Assembly: GCF_029433095.1 (NCBI RefSeq)
Contig: NZ_JARNTX010000002.1
Span: 1,426,001 to 1,490,000, forward strand
From: Hymenobacter sp. YC55
GTDB taxonomy: Bacteria > Bacteroidota > Bacteroidia > Cytophagales > Hymenobacteraceae
Reading direction: 5' to 3'
Length of the DNA: 64,000 nucleotides
Shown piece after piece: positions 17,250 through 26,418 of this stretch (position 1 is its first letter; every line of letters starts with the position of its first letter). Position numbers and translations under genes: made by a program. The notes under the pieces are model-generated. The model worked only from the letters and a program-made list of their open reading frames with translations. It had not been told where the DNA came from and made no database searches.

Positions 17250-18137
17250 CTACAGTATGCCGGCCGCTAATACAAAGGCAATAAGGCTGGACGTATCCCG
17301 CATATTGCTTTTGGTGAGCATGTTTCGCCGATGAGTTTCGACCGTGTGGACGCTGATGTTTAGCGTGTCAGCTATTTGCTGGCTGCCGCCTCCGTGGCTC
17401 AGCAACCGTAATACATCCCGCTCGCGGTGGCTCAGAAAACGGCACGCGCTGAAGGAGCGCTCCAGAGTATTATAGATATAGCTAACAAGAGTGCCTTGTC
17501 CCTGATACAGACTAAGCATCTGCGAGTCGTCTCGCTTCAAGTGGGAAACATCAGTAATCAGGCTAAGCCGACGCAACAGGTTGCCAGCTTGATCTAGATT
17601 GAGAATTTGATTGCGCTGCCACACCCGGATGTAGTGCCCACCGGCGTGGCGCAGGCGGTAATCATAGCTGGAGCGGTGTTCGAGCCGCTCCGCCGCAGAC
17701 AGCACGTCCAGTAGGTGCGCTTCCTTTTCCAGGATATGGATCAAGCCCGGTAAATCATCGGGATGCACAAGGGAAAAGGCAAACGGCAGGCCGCCTTGCA
17801 AGTAGGTTGTGGCCGGGTATCCCAGCATCAGTTCCAGACTGCGGCTGGCATAACAGTACGTCGATTGGCTGTTGTCGAATATTGCCGCCCCACAATCAAC
17901 CATGCCCAAAACGGTTTCTAGCAAGGTGGTCGAGTCAGAGGCCAGCTCGCTTGGAAGGTAACGTTGCTGACAAGCTAGAGTGCTGTTGATCTGCGCAGGA
18001 GCAAAGGTGGTCACCTTAGAGCGCTTTATAGAACGAGGCGCTAAAGTGTTTGTGTGAGTAGAAGATTGAAACACAGGCAAATAGTCAAGAGGTGTGGGAT
18101 TTGCTTGAGGGCGAAGAGCTGTAGAGAATTGAACCAA
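17250..18137 (-). CDS. PAS domain LuxR-family transcriptional regulator
   Basis: A 295-residue DNA-binding regulator. Residues 1-65 are low-complexity. A PAS fold follows near 70-200, with LELMLGYPATTYLQGG, FSLVHPDDLPGL and the HAGGHYIRVW strand, which are PAS_3-like. The C-terminal GerE helix-turn-helix is near 232-290 (LSHRERDVLRLL ... SQQIADTLNISVHTVETHRRN). The PAS domain presumably senses a small ligand or signal. No ATG occurs until residue 79, so the start is TTG at 18137, directly after an upstream in-frame stop, or possibly GTG at residue 43. It is divergent from the giant HYR protein gene across a 332-base AT-rich spacer, making that gene a candidate target. No receiver domain is present. 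Confidence 0.88.
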   Translation of the reverse strand: MVQFSTALRPQANPTPLDYLPVFQSSTHTNTLAPRSIKRSKVTTFAPAQINSTLACQQRYLPSELASDSTTLLETVLGMVDCGAAIFDNSQSTYCYASRSLELMLGYPATTYLQGGLPFAFSLVHPDDLPGLIHILEKEAHLLDVLSAAERLEHRSSYDYRLRHAGGHYIRVWQRNQILNLDQAGNLLRRLSLITDVSHLKRDDSQMLSLYQGQGTLVSYIYNTLERSFSACRFLSHRERDVLRLLSHGGGSQQIADTLNISVHTVETHRRNMLTKSNMRDTSSLIAFVLAAGIL

Positions 18138-18469
18138 TTTATGGTTGAATTACAATTATCATCAAATATGTAAATTTTTTATATAAATACTCAAATTGAG
18201 TAGTAAAAAAATGTAGTAACACGCATAGCTTCGTGTATATAATCTTAATCAGATTTTAATGGATTTCTGTAAGCAGTAGCTTCTCTTAACAAGTTGAAGT
18301 AGAGCGAGCTGCTGCCGAGGTTATATAATGACTATCTACAAGTGTAGCCTGCATTTATGAAGCGTGATACACCTGTAGTAACCCAATTACACACGTCTTA
18401 GCTGTCTGTGCCCATTAAGGTGAGGGGCATGATTCTCACCTACTGCTTTCACTCACTATTCTCCCACCT
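18138..18469. other. AT-rich divergent regulatory region between PAS-LuxR gene and HYR protein gene
   Basis: No gene seen. The left part (18138-18260) is far richer in A and T than its surroundings and holds a perfect palindrome at 18188-18202. The right part holds the hairpin AGGTGAG (18418-18424)/CTCACCT (18435-18441) ending 28 bases before the ATG at 18470. No perfect TAnnTTTG box was found. Confidence 0.5.
18188..18202. promoter_or_regulatory. Candidate operator palindrome TACTCAA-A-TTGAGTA
   Basis: A perfect 7-bp inverted repeat with a single central base, 51 bases upstream of the PAS-LuxR start and 268 bases upstream of the HYR gene. Its size and symmetry suit a dimeric helix-turn-helix regulator such as the adjacent LuxR-type protein. 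That link is inference. Confidence 0.35.
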
Positions 18470-21400
18470 ATGCATCAGAACTTTACTCGGCTCTTACTGC
18501 TGATAGGGTGCCTGCTCACCCTATTGCCCCGAAGTTACGGGCAGCAACTCACTACTCCTACCGTAACACTTTCCTCATCGTGCGCGGGAGGAAATATTAC
18601 AGTTTCCTTTGCCGCTTCAGGCTCCTTTGGTAATGGTACTAAGTTTGTCACTCAGCTTTCAAACAACAGCGGTAGCTTCACTAGCCCCACTGAACTTAGT
18701 GTTGTTAATGGGGCAGCGGGTCCCTACGCTATTGCCACTAGTCTGCCCACCACATTAGTATCCGGTACCGGCTACCTGATTCGAGTAGTGACCAGGATGG
18801 GCAATACTACAGGAGCAACTACAAGTCCAAACAGTGTCCCCTTAACGTTCAATGCTCTTCCTACCGCTACGCTTAGCGGCACTAGCAGCATCTGCTCGGG
18901 TGGTTCAGCTACGCTTAGCGTAGCTCTGACGGGTAAGGCTCCCTGGTCGGTTACCTATACCAATGGCACTACGCAGCAAACCATAAACAACATCAGCACC
19001 TCGTCATACACGTTCACAGTTAGGCCAACAGCTAGCAGCACTACGTACAGTCTAACGTCGGTATCGGATGCTGGCTGTACTGGCACAGTAACGGGCACCG
19101 CCACTATCACGGTACGAGCCACACCCACCGCCACGCTGAGTGGGGGTGGACCTGTTTGTTTGGGTGGTTCGGCTACGCTCAGGGTGGCCCTCACGGGTAC
19201 CGCCCCCTGGTCGGTAACGTACACGAATGGCACTACGCTAACAACCGTAACGGATATTACAGCTTCACCGGTTAGCTTGCCGGTAAGGCCCACGGCCACT
19301 AGTACGTACAGCCTAACAGCTGTATCGGATGCCAACTGTCCTGGTACTGGCTCGGGTACGGCAACTGTAACCATCAACACGCCCCCAGTAGTGACGGTGC
19401 CAGCCAATATCAGCGTTGGCAACGATGCTAATCAGTGCGGTGCTTCTGTCTCTTTCGCTGCCACTGCTACCGGAGCGCCTACACCGGGGGTGGTGTATAG
19501 CGTAAATGGAGCAGTTATTACGTCTCCCTATGTATTTCCAATTGGAACTACTGCAGTAACGGCAAGGGCGACGAATTCCTGTGGTACTGATGAAAAAACC
19601 TTTACCGTACAGGTAACAGATACCCAGCGGCCAGCCATTGTAGCTCCAGCTGCTGTCGTGTTAAGTGCAGACGCAGGCTCGTGCGGACGGCTGCTTAGCA
19701 CAGCCAGCTTAGGCACGGCTACCGCCACCGATAATTGTGCAGGGGTACTTATCAGCAACGACGCGCCCACCAGCTTCCCATTGGGCGCCACTACCGTTAC
19801 TTGGACAGCCACGGATGCAGCCGGACTAACCGCTACTGCCACGCAAGTTGTGACCGTCACCGATAATCAAAATCCGACGATTACGGCCCCTGCTGCCGTA
19901 GCCGTAACTACCGATGCCGGAGCGTGCGCCGCAACCGGCGTAAATCTCGGCAACCCTGTAACCGCCGACAATTGCAGCGTGGCTAGTGTTAGCAGCGACG
20001 CTCCCACTAGCTTCCCGCTAGGATCCACCACAGTAGTCTGGACGGTGACGGATGGCAGCGGCAACACCGCTACGGCCAGTCAGACTGTGACTGTCACGGA
20101 CACGCAAAAGCCTGCTATTACGGCTCCGGCGGCCGTAACAGGTAGCACCGACAGCAACAGCTGCGAGGCAACTAGAGTGAGCCTTGGCACACCCGTAACG
20201 GCGGATAACTGCACCGTAGCTTCCGTGGGGAGCAACGCCCCGGCTAGTTTTCCTATAGGTACTACAACCGTTGTCTGGACGGTGACGGATGGCAGCGGTA
20301 ATACAGCCACGGCTTCGCAAATCGTAACGGTAACTGACAATCAAAACCCAACGATTACAGCCCCCGCCGCCGTGGCGGCCTTTACGGACTTGAACAGTTG
20401 CACGGCCAGCGGAGTAGTGCTAGGCACGCCAGTTACGGCCGACAACTGCACCGTAGCTAGCATCACCAACAACGCCCCCGCGAACTTCGCGCTGGGCAGC
20501 ACCACGGTAATCTGGACAGTAACGGACGGCGCCGGCAACACGGCCACCGCCAGCCAGACCGTAACCATTACCGACAATCAAGCCCCTACAATTACAGCGC
20601 CCGCTGCTAAAAAGCTGACGGTGGATGCTGGTGCGTGTGCAGCTACAGGCGTGAGCTTGGGCGTGCCGGTTACGGCTGACAATTGCACGGTAGCCAGCGT
20701 TACGAGCGACGCACCAACTAGCTTCCCCCTAGGCTCGACTACGGTCACCTGGACGGTAACCGATGCAGCCGGACATACGGCTACGGCTACGCAAACTGTA
20801 ACCGTTACGGACAACGAGAAACCAACGATTACGGCTCCGGCTGCCGTAGCCGTCAGCGCCGACGGCAACAGCTGTCTGGCTACAAGTGTGAGCCTTGGTA
20901 CGCCAGTGACGGCCGATAACTGCACGGTAGCTTCGGTAAGCAACAATGCTCCCGTCAATTTTCCACTAGGTGCCACGACGGTTGTCTGGACGGTGACGGA
21001 CGGTAGCGGCAACACCGCTACGGCTAGCCAGACGGTAACGGTAACTGACGACCAAAATCCGACGATTACAGCGCCTGCTGCTGTAGCGGTAACAACCGAC
21101 TTGAACAGCTGCGCAGCTACCAATGTAACGTTGGGCAGCCCTGTAACCGCTGATAATTGCAGCGTGGCTAGTGTCAGCAGCAATGCACCGGGCAGCTTCC
21201 CACTGGGCTCGACCATCGTTACGTGGACGGTACGGGATGGTAGTGGCAACGTGGCCACAGCCACACAAACCGTAACCGTAACTGATAAGCAGAAGCCTAC
21301 TATTTCGGCGCCTGTAGCCGTAACGAAAGCGGCCGATACCGACAACTGCACCGCAGCAATTGGTGCATGGCTAGGTACCGCTACGGCCGCCGACAATTGC

Positions 21401-23800
21401 ACGGGGCTAGTAGTGACGAACGACGCGCCAGCTACCTTTCCCAAAGGCACCACCACCGTTATCTGGACGGCAACCGATGGCAGCGGCAATACAGCTACCG
21501 CTTCCCAAACCGTAACGGTAGTTGACACGCAAAAGCCGGTATTCAGCTATAAGCCAGCCAACCTAGCTGTTGGCACCGATGCCGGCACGTGCTCGGCCAC
21601 GCTAACGTTGGTATTGCCTGTTGCCACTGACAACTGCACGGACGCAACCGTATCGGGTGTTCGGAGTGATAATCTGGCCCTGTCAGCGGCCTTCCCGAAG
21701 GGCACCACCACCATCACTTGGACGGCAACGGATGCGGCTTCGAATACCACTTCCTACGTGCAAAGCATCACCGTAACCGACAACGAAGCTCCAGTGGCCC
21801 GGACTCGGCCAGCTACAGTGCAGTTGGACGGCCAAGGCCAAGCAAGTTTGTCGGCAGCGGCAATCAACAACGGTAGCTCGGATAACTGCGGTATCTCGTC
21901 GATGACGGTGAGCCCAAGCAGCTTCACCTGTGCCCAACTAGGACCACAAACTGTTGTACTGACGGTAACGGATGCGCAAGGCAACAGCCACACGGCTTCG
22001 GCTACCGTAACGGTGCAGGATACGCAGGCACCCACCATTACTGCTCCGGCCAACATCAGCACTGTGGTTGATTTAAACCAGACAACGGCTACCAACGTGG
22101 CCCTGGGAAGTGCCGTTGCGCTTGACAACTGTAGCACGAGTGTTTCCAACAATGCTCCGGCTGCATTCCCGCTGGGCGTAACCACCGTTACCTGGACGGC
22201 CACCGATGCGGCTGGCAATAAGACCACCGCCACCCAAACCGTAACCGTAGCGAAGCGTCCTACCGCCTTAGCTAACCTTACCCGGTCTGCGGTGCAGTAC
22301 TCGGATACACTGACGCTGAAAGCACGCCTGACCGACCTAGCCACCAAGACTGGTTTGAGCGGTAAAACCATCACCTTCACAGTGAACGGCACCGCTGTGG
22401 GTACCGCCAGCACCAATGCCAACGGGGTAGCCCTTTACACCTGGACGGCCAGCAGCGCGCCGGGTTCTTATACCAGCCAAGCTGCCTACGCGGCCGGGCC
22501 AGAGTTCTTGGGTAGCAGCGCCGGCAGTACCTTCAGCGTAAACAAAGAAGATGCCCGCGTCACATATACAGGCGGCTTGTTCGCTTCCACGGCCAGCATC
22601 TCGTCTAGCACGGCTACTGTTACGCTCAGCGCTACCGTCCGCGACATTACGGCCATGTCGGCTACAGGAGGAAGTGCCAACTATGATGCCGCGTACGACG
22701 GCTTTGCTGGTGATATTCGCAATGCAACCGTTACGTTCAAAGTGTACGACGATGTGAGTGCAGCTCCCGTAGCTACGCTGCCCGCTACGCTCGGCTTAGC
22801 AACCCCCGGCGACTTCAAGACGGGCACGGCCACAGCCACCTGGACGCCTAACATTGGCACCAGTGATTCCAAGCAGTACACCGTGCGCGTTGTGGTTGAT
22901 GGCTACTACCTGCGCAACAGCACCGCCGATGACCCAGTGGTAACTATCTCCAAACCTCTCAACGATTTCGTTACGGGCGGCGGCTACCTCGTGCTGGCAC
23001 AATCGGCCGGGTTCAAAGCGGGCACTGCAGCTACCAAAAACAACTTTGGCTTCAACATTAAGTACAATAAGAGCGGCAAGAACCTGCAAGGCTCGGTTAA
23101 TATATTGGTGCGTCGGTTCGAGCAGTCAGACAATACCTTGCACGTGTACCAGGTAAAGGGCAACGTGATGCAGACGCTGTCGGTGCAGCCTAGCACGGCT
23201 ACTACTGGTCAGGCGGTGTTTGGAGGCAAAGCCAGCATCCAAGACATCACCAACCCGTTGCTGCCTATCCCAATAGGAGGTAACGCAACGCTCCAGTTGA
23301 ATATGACCGACGATGGCGAGCCTGGCTCTGCCGACCAGATTGGTATCACTGTCTGGGATGGTAGCAGCAACCTCTGGTTTGCCAGCGAGTGGAACGGCAG
23401 TCAGACTGTACAGAAAACGCTGGCTGGGGGCAACCTTGTCATCCGGGGCGGTGCGTTCAGCACCCTCGCTACTACTACACGCACCAGCAGCATAGAAGCC
23501 GAGACAAGCACTCCGTTAGCTGTAAGTGGCTCGGCGATTCAGCCACTGTTCGAAGCCTATCCGAACCCCTTTGCTGAGCAAACTATGTTGCGCTTCCGGT
23601 CCACTGAATCGGGACGGATGAAGCTCCAGGTGTACAACGCCGTCGGCAGCTTGGTAACCACAGTATTTGATGGCCCAACTAGTGCTGGCCAGCAATACAC
23701 GGTGCCACTCAACGGTCGTGAGCTGCCAGTGGGTATCTACTTCTGCCGGCTTATTGGGGGCGGAAAGGTAGAGCAGCTACGTGTGGTTCTAAGTAAATAA
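18470..23800 (+). CDS. Giant HYR-repeat surface protein with T9SS sorting domain
   Basis: A 1776-residue exported protein, probably an adhesin or cell-surface/matrix protein. In order: a signal peptide (1-24, ending YGQ); a fibronectin-like start; two Ig-like modules (about 130-300) sharing APWSVTYTNGTT; about a dozen HYR-like modules (about 304-1260; core ADNC, then FPLGSTTVVWTVTD, then TVTVTD); an Ig/Big-like module (about 1262-1365); a NDFVTGGGYLVLAQS module (about 1500-1690) of unknown role; and a C-terminal T9SS type A sorting domain (about 1691-1776: YPNPF ... LPVGIYFCRL). Most HYR units keep two cysteines each. The sorting domain predicts export through T9SS and surface anchoring or release. 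It is divergent from a PAS-LuxR gene and ends before a perfect 54-base palindrome terminator. Confidence 0.93.
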   Translation: MHQNFTRLLLLIGCLLTLLPRSYGQQLTTPTVTLSSSCAGGNITVSFAASGSFGNGTKFVTQLSNNSGSFTSPTELSVVNGAAGPYAIATSLPTTLVSGTGYLIRVVTRMGNTTGATTSPNSVPLTFNALPTATLSGTSSICSGGSATLSVALTGKAPWSVTYTNGTTQQTINNISTSSYTFTVRPTASSTTYSLTSVSDAGCTGTVTGTATITVRATPTATLSGGGPVCLGGSATLRVALTGTAPWSVTYTNGTTLTTVTDITASPVSLPVRPTATSTYSLTAVSDANCPGTGSGTATVTINTPPVVTVPANISVGNDANQCGASVSFAATATGAPTPGVVYSVNGAVITSPYVFPIGTTAVTARATNSCGTDEKTFTVQVTDTQRPAIVAPAAVVLSADAGSCGRLLSTASLGTATATDNCAGVLISNDAPTSFPLGATTVTWTATDAAGLTATATQVVTVTDNQNPTITAPAAVAVTTDAGACAATGVNLGNPVTADNCSVASVSSDAPTSFPLGSTTVVWTVTDGSGNTATASQTVTVTDTQKPAITAPAAVTGSTDSNSCEATRVSLGTPVTADNCTVASVGSNAPASFPIGTTTVVWTVTDGSGNTATASQIVTVTDNQNPTITAPAAVAAFTDLNSCTASGVVLGTPVTADNCTVASITNNAPANFALGSTTVIWTVTDGAGNTATASQTVTITDNQAPTITAPAAKKLTVDAGACAATGVSLGVPVTADNCTVASVTSDAPTSFPLGSTTVTWTVTDAAGHTATATQTVTVTDNEKPTITAPAAVAVSADGNSCLATSVSLGTPVTADNCTVASVSNNAPVNFPLGATTVVWTVTDGSGNTATASQTVTVTDDQNPTITAPAAVAVTTDLNSCAATNVTLGSPVTADNCSVASVSSNAPGSFPLGSTIVTWTVRDGSGNVATATQTVTVTDKQKPTISAPVAVTKAADTDNCTAAIGAWLGTATAADNCTGLVVTNDAPATFPKGTTTVIWTATDGSGNTATASQTVTVVDTQKPVFSYKPANLAVGTDAGTCSATLTLVLPVATDNCTDATVSGVRSDNLALSAAFPKGTTTITWTATDAASNTTSYVQSITVTDNEAPVARTRPATVQLDGQGQASLSAAAINNGSSDNCGISSMTVSPSSFTCAQLGPQTVVLTVTDAQGNSHTASATVTVQDTQAPTITAPANISTVVDLNQTTATNVALGSAVALDNCSTSVSNNAPAAFPLGVTTVTWTATDAAGNKTTATQTVTVAKRPTALANLTRSAVQYSDTLTLKARLTDLATKTGLSGKTITFTVNGTAVGTASTNANGVALYTWTASSAPGSYTSQAAYAAGPEFLGSSAGSTFSVNKEDARVTYTGGLFASTASISSSTATVTLSATVRDITAMSATGGSANYDAAYDGFAGDIRNATVTFKVYDDVSAAPVATLPATLGLATPGDFKTGTATATWTPNIGTSDSKQYTVRVVVDGYYLRNSTADDPVVTISKPLNDFVTGGGYLVLAQSAGFKAGTAATKNNFGFNIKYNKSGKNLQGSVNILVRRFEQSDNTLHVYQVKGNVMQTLSVQPSTATTGQAVFGGKASIQDITNPLLPIPIGGNATLQLNMTDDGEPGSADQIGITVWDGSSNLWFASEWNGSQTVQKTLAGGNLVIRGGAFSTLATTTRTSSIEAETSTPLAVSGSAIQPLFEAYPNPFAEQTMLRFRSTESGRMKLQVYNAVGSLVTTVFDGPTSAGQQYTVPLNGRELPVGIYFCRLIGGGKVEQLRVVLSK
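19625..22252 (+). repeat. Tandem HYR-module coding repeats (237-bp period)
   Basis: Eleven consecutive units begin at 19625, 19868, 20105, 20342, 20579, 20816, 21053, 21290, 21530, 21785 and 22025. The six units from 19868 to 21289 are exactly 237 bp (79 residues). Amino-acid identity between central units is very high, but synonymous codons differ from unit to unit. A more diverged HYR-like unit precedes them from about 19380. Confidence 0.9.
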
Positions 23801-23822
23801 TGTAGACCGCACCCCTGTTTGA

Positions 23823-23876
23823 ATGCATACTAAAAAGACCCTGCAGCCTAGGCTGCAGGGTCTTTTTAGTATGCAT
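23823..23876. terminator. Perfect 54-base palindromic bidirectional terminator
   Basis: Two 27-base arms pair without mismatch around CCTAGG, with A5 and T5 tracts on either side (23832-23836 and 23863-23867). It lies 23 bases after the HYR gene stop and 60 bases after the end of the opposing minus-strand gene, so it can stop transcription from both sides. Confidence 0.88.
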
Positions 23877-23935
23877 AAGCAGTGAAGTAGAGTAACAGTT
23901 ATGTACTGCCGTTAAAGGTCAGTGCCAAGGCAGCT

Positions 23936-24343
23936 TTAAGAAGGTTCGACTTTCTTCAAGGCCGAAAAGCCATTGGGTAACAAGCTGAAAAGCTGAAACT
24001 CGAAATCCACTAGATCTTCCTCTACTACAGGTGTGAGCTGTAGCCCTAGCACAGTCAACTGAGTATAAGCCTCCTCACGGCTGAAGCTGGCCTCTCCATG
24101 ATGCTCGTCAATAGTCAAGAGAAAGTCCCCGAACTGCTGCTCCATCTCAACTCCTTCAACGCGGTTCATGAGGGTTAACGACAGGTTGCTATCCCTATTC
24201 TGCTTGCTTTGTTGCCATAGTTGGTGAACCACAGGCGTGTTTACTGAGCTACCAACAATCCATACTGGATGATTAACTGACAAGGCAACAACCTTCTCAC
24301 CAAACAACAAATCGAGCACCAGGAAAATATGCCGTCGATGCAT
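23936..24343 (-). CDS. Small unknown protein coupled to the hexosaminidase gene
   Basis: A 135-residue soluble protein, not recognised. It begins MHRRHIFLVLDLLFGEKVVALSV and ends with an acidic, Leu-rich region (TPVVEEDLVDFEFQLFSLLP). No signal peptide, clear helix or cysteine motif is seen; the first 25 residues are only mildly hydrophobic. The frame stays open upstream within the hexosaminidase gene, but the ATG at 24343 overlaps that gene's TAA by one base (TAATG), the coupling arrangement seen elsewhere in this window, so this start is chosen. The mixed alpha/beta composition suggests a small folded domain. A function linked to amino-sugar use is only a guess from position. Confidence 0.6.
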   Translation of the reverse strand: MHRRHIFLVLDLLFGEKVVALSVNHPVWIVGSSVNTPVVHQLWQQSKQNRDSNLSLTLMNRVEGVEMEQQFGDFLLTIDEHHGEASFSREEAYTQLTVLGLQLTPVVEEDLVDFEFQLFSLLPNGFSALKKVEPS

Positions 24344-26418
24344 TACAGCAGGCTTTGTTGCAGCAACTTCCGCATGGCAGGTAGTACGGCTAACTCTGCT
24401 TGTCCAGCGGGTGCTTTGGCGGCGTCTAGTTGCTTTTGGGCGGCAGCTAACCAAGTTGGGCTGGGTGCCTGCCCACTTTCCAGTTGCTGCAACCGTTCCA
24501 GGCCCAAGGTAGCAAGCTGGCGGAGTTGGGTTGAAAGCGGAGCGTATTCAAGCAGGGTAGGGGAGGAAGTGAATAAAGGCTGCAGCCGTGCATCATTTGC
24601 TTCCCAGAGCTTGAGTTGGTCGCGCACAGCAGTTTGTGCATCGCGCGTGGCAGCTTCTTTGAGTGAAGATTTATTGGCAGGAGCGTAACGGGAAAGCAGA
24701 AAACTCACTTTCTCCTGGAACTGTCTGGCTACGTCAGATTCAGCCGGAGCGGCATCTACCAGGCGGTTCAGGGGCGTCTGGGGCGTGTACGTGAAGCCTT
24801 GGAAATGGCGCTTGTATTCCTTCACCGGCTCCAGCACCTCCGCCAGCGTGCGCAACGGCACCCGATACGTAGGACCGCCCATCTGCGACAGAAGCTGCAT
24901 GGGTGCCTTACGGTGCTGCAAGCCTAATCCCGCCAATTGGGTCGAAACGGCTGCCAAGCGGCGGTACATATCCGGTACGTCCTGGGTGGCCGCGGCCGGC
25001 GACCAAAGCCGTTCGGCAACGGCGGCGGTGCGAGGCCAAATCCGCGAGTCCATTACCACACTGTCGGCAAACTCCGCCCACATAGTAGCTTCACCACCTA
25101 AAATCAGCTTTTGTTGATCGGGCGTTAAGGGGGTATCGGCTGGCAACGGGTCGTTGGCGTAGTAGGTGGCAGCCGTAAAGTTCAGGTCAATGTAGTAGCC
25201 ATTAGAAAGGATGGCACTGTGTCCCGCTAGGACCGCATCGTTAAGACCTTTTTTGCCTCGCCAGCTTTGAATGACGGCATTCTGAGGCAGGCCAGGGCCC
25301 AGGATTTCGTCCCAGCCGACCATCTTCTTGTTGTACTTCGTGACAATAGCTAGCACTCGGCGGTTAAAGTAGGTTTGCAGTTGGTGCTTATCCAGCGTTT
25401 TGCCATCGGCCTTTAGCATACCATTTGCCTTGGCATACTCCATGATGCGCGGACTGCGCCGCCATTGTCGGCCGTCGTTTTCGTCGCCTCCTATATGAAA
25501 ATAAGGGTCAGGAAATAGGGCCGTCATTTCCTTGAACAGGGTATCAAGCAGGACGTAAGTGCTTTCTTTGGTTGGGTCCATAGCCACATTGGCCGTCCGC
25601 CAACTCTGGTACACGGTGTATATCGAATCGTTGGAAGCCAATTGAGGATAGGCCGCAATCCAGGCAATGGTATGGCTAGGCACGTCGAATTCTGGTAACA
25701 CGCGAATACCACGGGCCGCAGCGTAAGCCAGCACCTCGCGCACTTGTGCCTGCGTGTAGTATTGTCCGCTAATCTCATGCAAACGCGGCAGCGCCTTGCT
25801 TTCCACCCGAAACCCTTGGTCATCGGAGAGGTGCCAATGCAGCACGTTCAGCTTCACGGCGGCCATAGCATCTAAGTTGCGCTTGATGAGTGACACCGGC
25901 ATAAAATGCCGCGATGCGTCAATCAATAGACCCCGCCACGGAAAGCGGGGCTGATCCTGAATGTCGACCTCTGGTAGCTCACTGTGGCGTCCGGAAGTTT
26001 GGGGAAGCTGCTCAAGCGTTGCAAGTGCCCGCAGCACACCCAAGCTTGTAGGGGCGTCGATGGAGATACCCATTGGCGTTACGCGCAAGCTATACCGTTC
26101 CTCGTCAAAAGCTTCTGGTCGCCCTACTTTGCCATACCTAATTTGGAGAGGTACCACATTCGTGCCTACCGGCCACGCACTGCCGTCGCGGTGCAGCCGA
26201 AACAAGGTGCGCACCACGGCCGCTGCCGTAGCGGTATCAGTAGGTCCCTGTATCCGCGGACGCAAGTACGTTTTCCAGCTTAAGCTACCTGCTCCCCATC
26301 TCACTGAAGTTGGTACAGGAAGCAGGTTGCGAGATGCCGGAGCATTCTGTGCTAGCAATGGCATTGCAGCACCCGCACTCCAAAACAAAAACAGAACAAC
26401 AAGAACTCGGCTGAACAT
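24343..26418 (-). CDS. Beta-N-acetylhexosaminidase, glycoside hydrolase family 20
   Basis: A 691-residue exported enzyme that releases terminal N-acetylhexosamine (from chitin fragments, peptidoglycan or glycans). The signal peptide is about residues 1-24 (MFSRVLVVLFLFWSAGAAMPLLAQ), so the ATG at 26418 is chosen over TTG at 26424. A GH20b-like N-terminal domain (about 30-150) precedes the catalytic barrel, with RGLLIDASRHFMP, LHWHLSDDQGFR and LPEFDVPSH. The catalytic Asp-Glu pair is Asp312/Glu313 in HIGGDEN, and later barrel motifs are GWDEILGPGLP and EATMWAEF. The roughly 190-residue C-terminal region is helical and less conserved. It is followed by a one-base-overlapping small gene. Location is probably periplasmic or outer membrane. 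Confidence 0.95.
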   Translation of the reverse strand: MFSRVLVVLFLFWSAGAAMPLLAQNAPASRNLLPVPTSVRWGAGSLSWKTYLRPRIQGPTDTATAAAVVRTLFRLHRDGSAWPVGTNVVPLQIRYGKVGRPEAFDEERYSLRVTPMGISIDAPTSLGVLRALATLEQLPQTSGRHSELPEVDIQDQPRFPWRGLLIDASRHFMPVSLIKRNLDAMAAVKLNVLHWHLSDDQGFRVESKALPRLHEISGQYYTQAQVREVLAYAAARGIRVLPEFDVPSHTIAWIAAYPQLASNDSIYTVYQSWRTANVAMDPTKESTYVLLDTLFKEMTALFPDPYFHIGGDENDGRQWRRSPRIMEYAKANGMLKADGKTLDKHQLQTYFNRRVLAIVTKYNKKMVGWDEILGPGLPQNAVIQSWRGKKGLNDAVLAGHSAILSNGYYIDLNFTAATYYANDPLPADTPLTPDQQKLILGGEATMWAEFADSVVMDSRIWPRTAAVAERLWSPAAATQDVPDMYRRLAAVSTQLAGLGLQHRKAPMQLLSQMGGPTYRVPLRTLAEVLEPVKEYKRHFQGFTYTPQTPLNRLVDAAPAESDVARQFQEKVSFLLSRYAPANKSSLKEAATRDAQTAVRDQLKLWEANDARLQPLFTSSPTLLEYAPLSTQLRQLATLGLERLQQLESGQAPSPTWLAAAQKQLDAAKAPAGQAELAVLPAMRKLLQQSLL

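Noticed and set aside
20578..21528. Long open frame on the minus strand opposite the HYR modules (316 residues)
   Set aside because: The plus-strand HYR coding repeats have Thr/Ala/Val-rich codon patterns that avoid stops on the other strand; several such frames appear across 18955-22880 with the same composition. No start context or family match.
19625..22252. Regularly spaced repeats resembling a CRISPR array
   Set aside because: The 237-bp units are in one open frame and encode HYR protein modules; there are no unique spacers, cas genes or leader.
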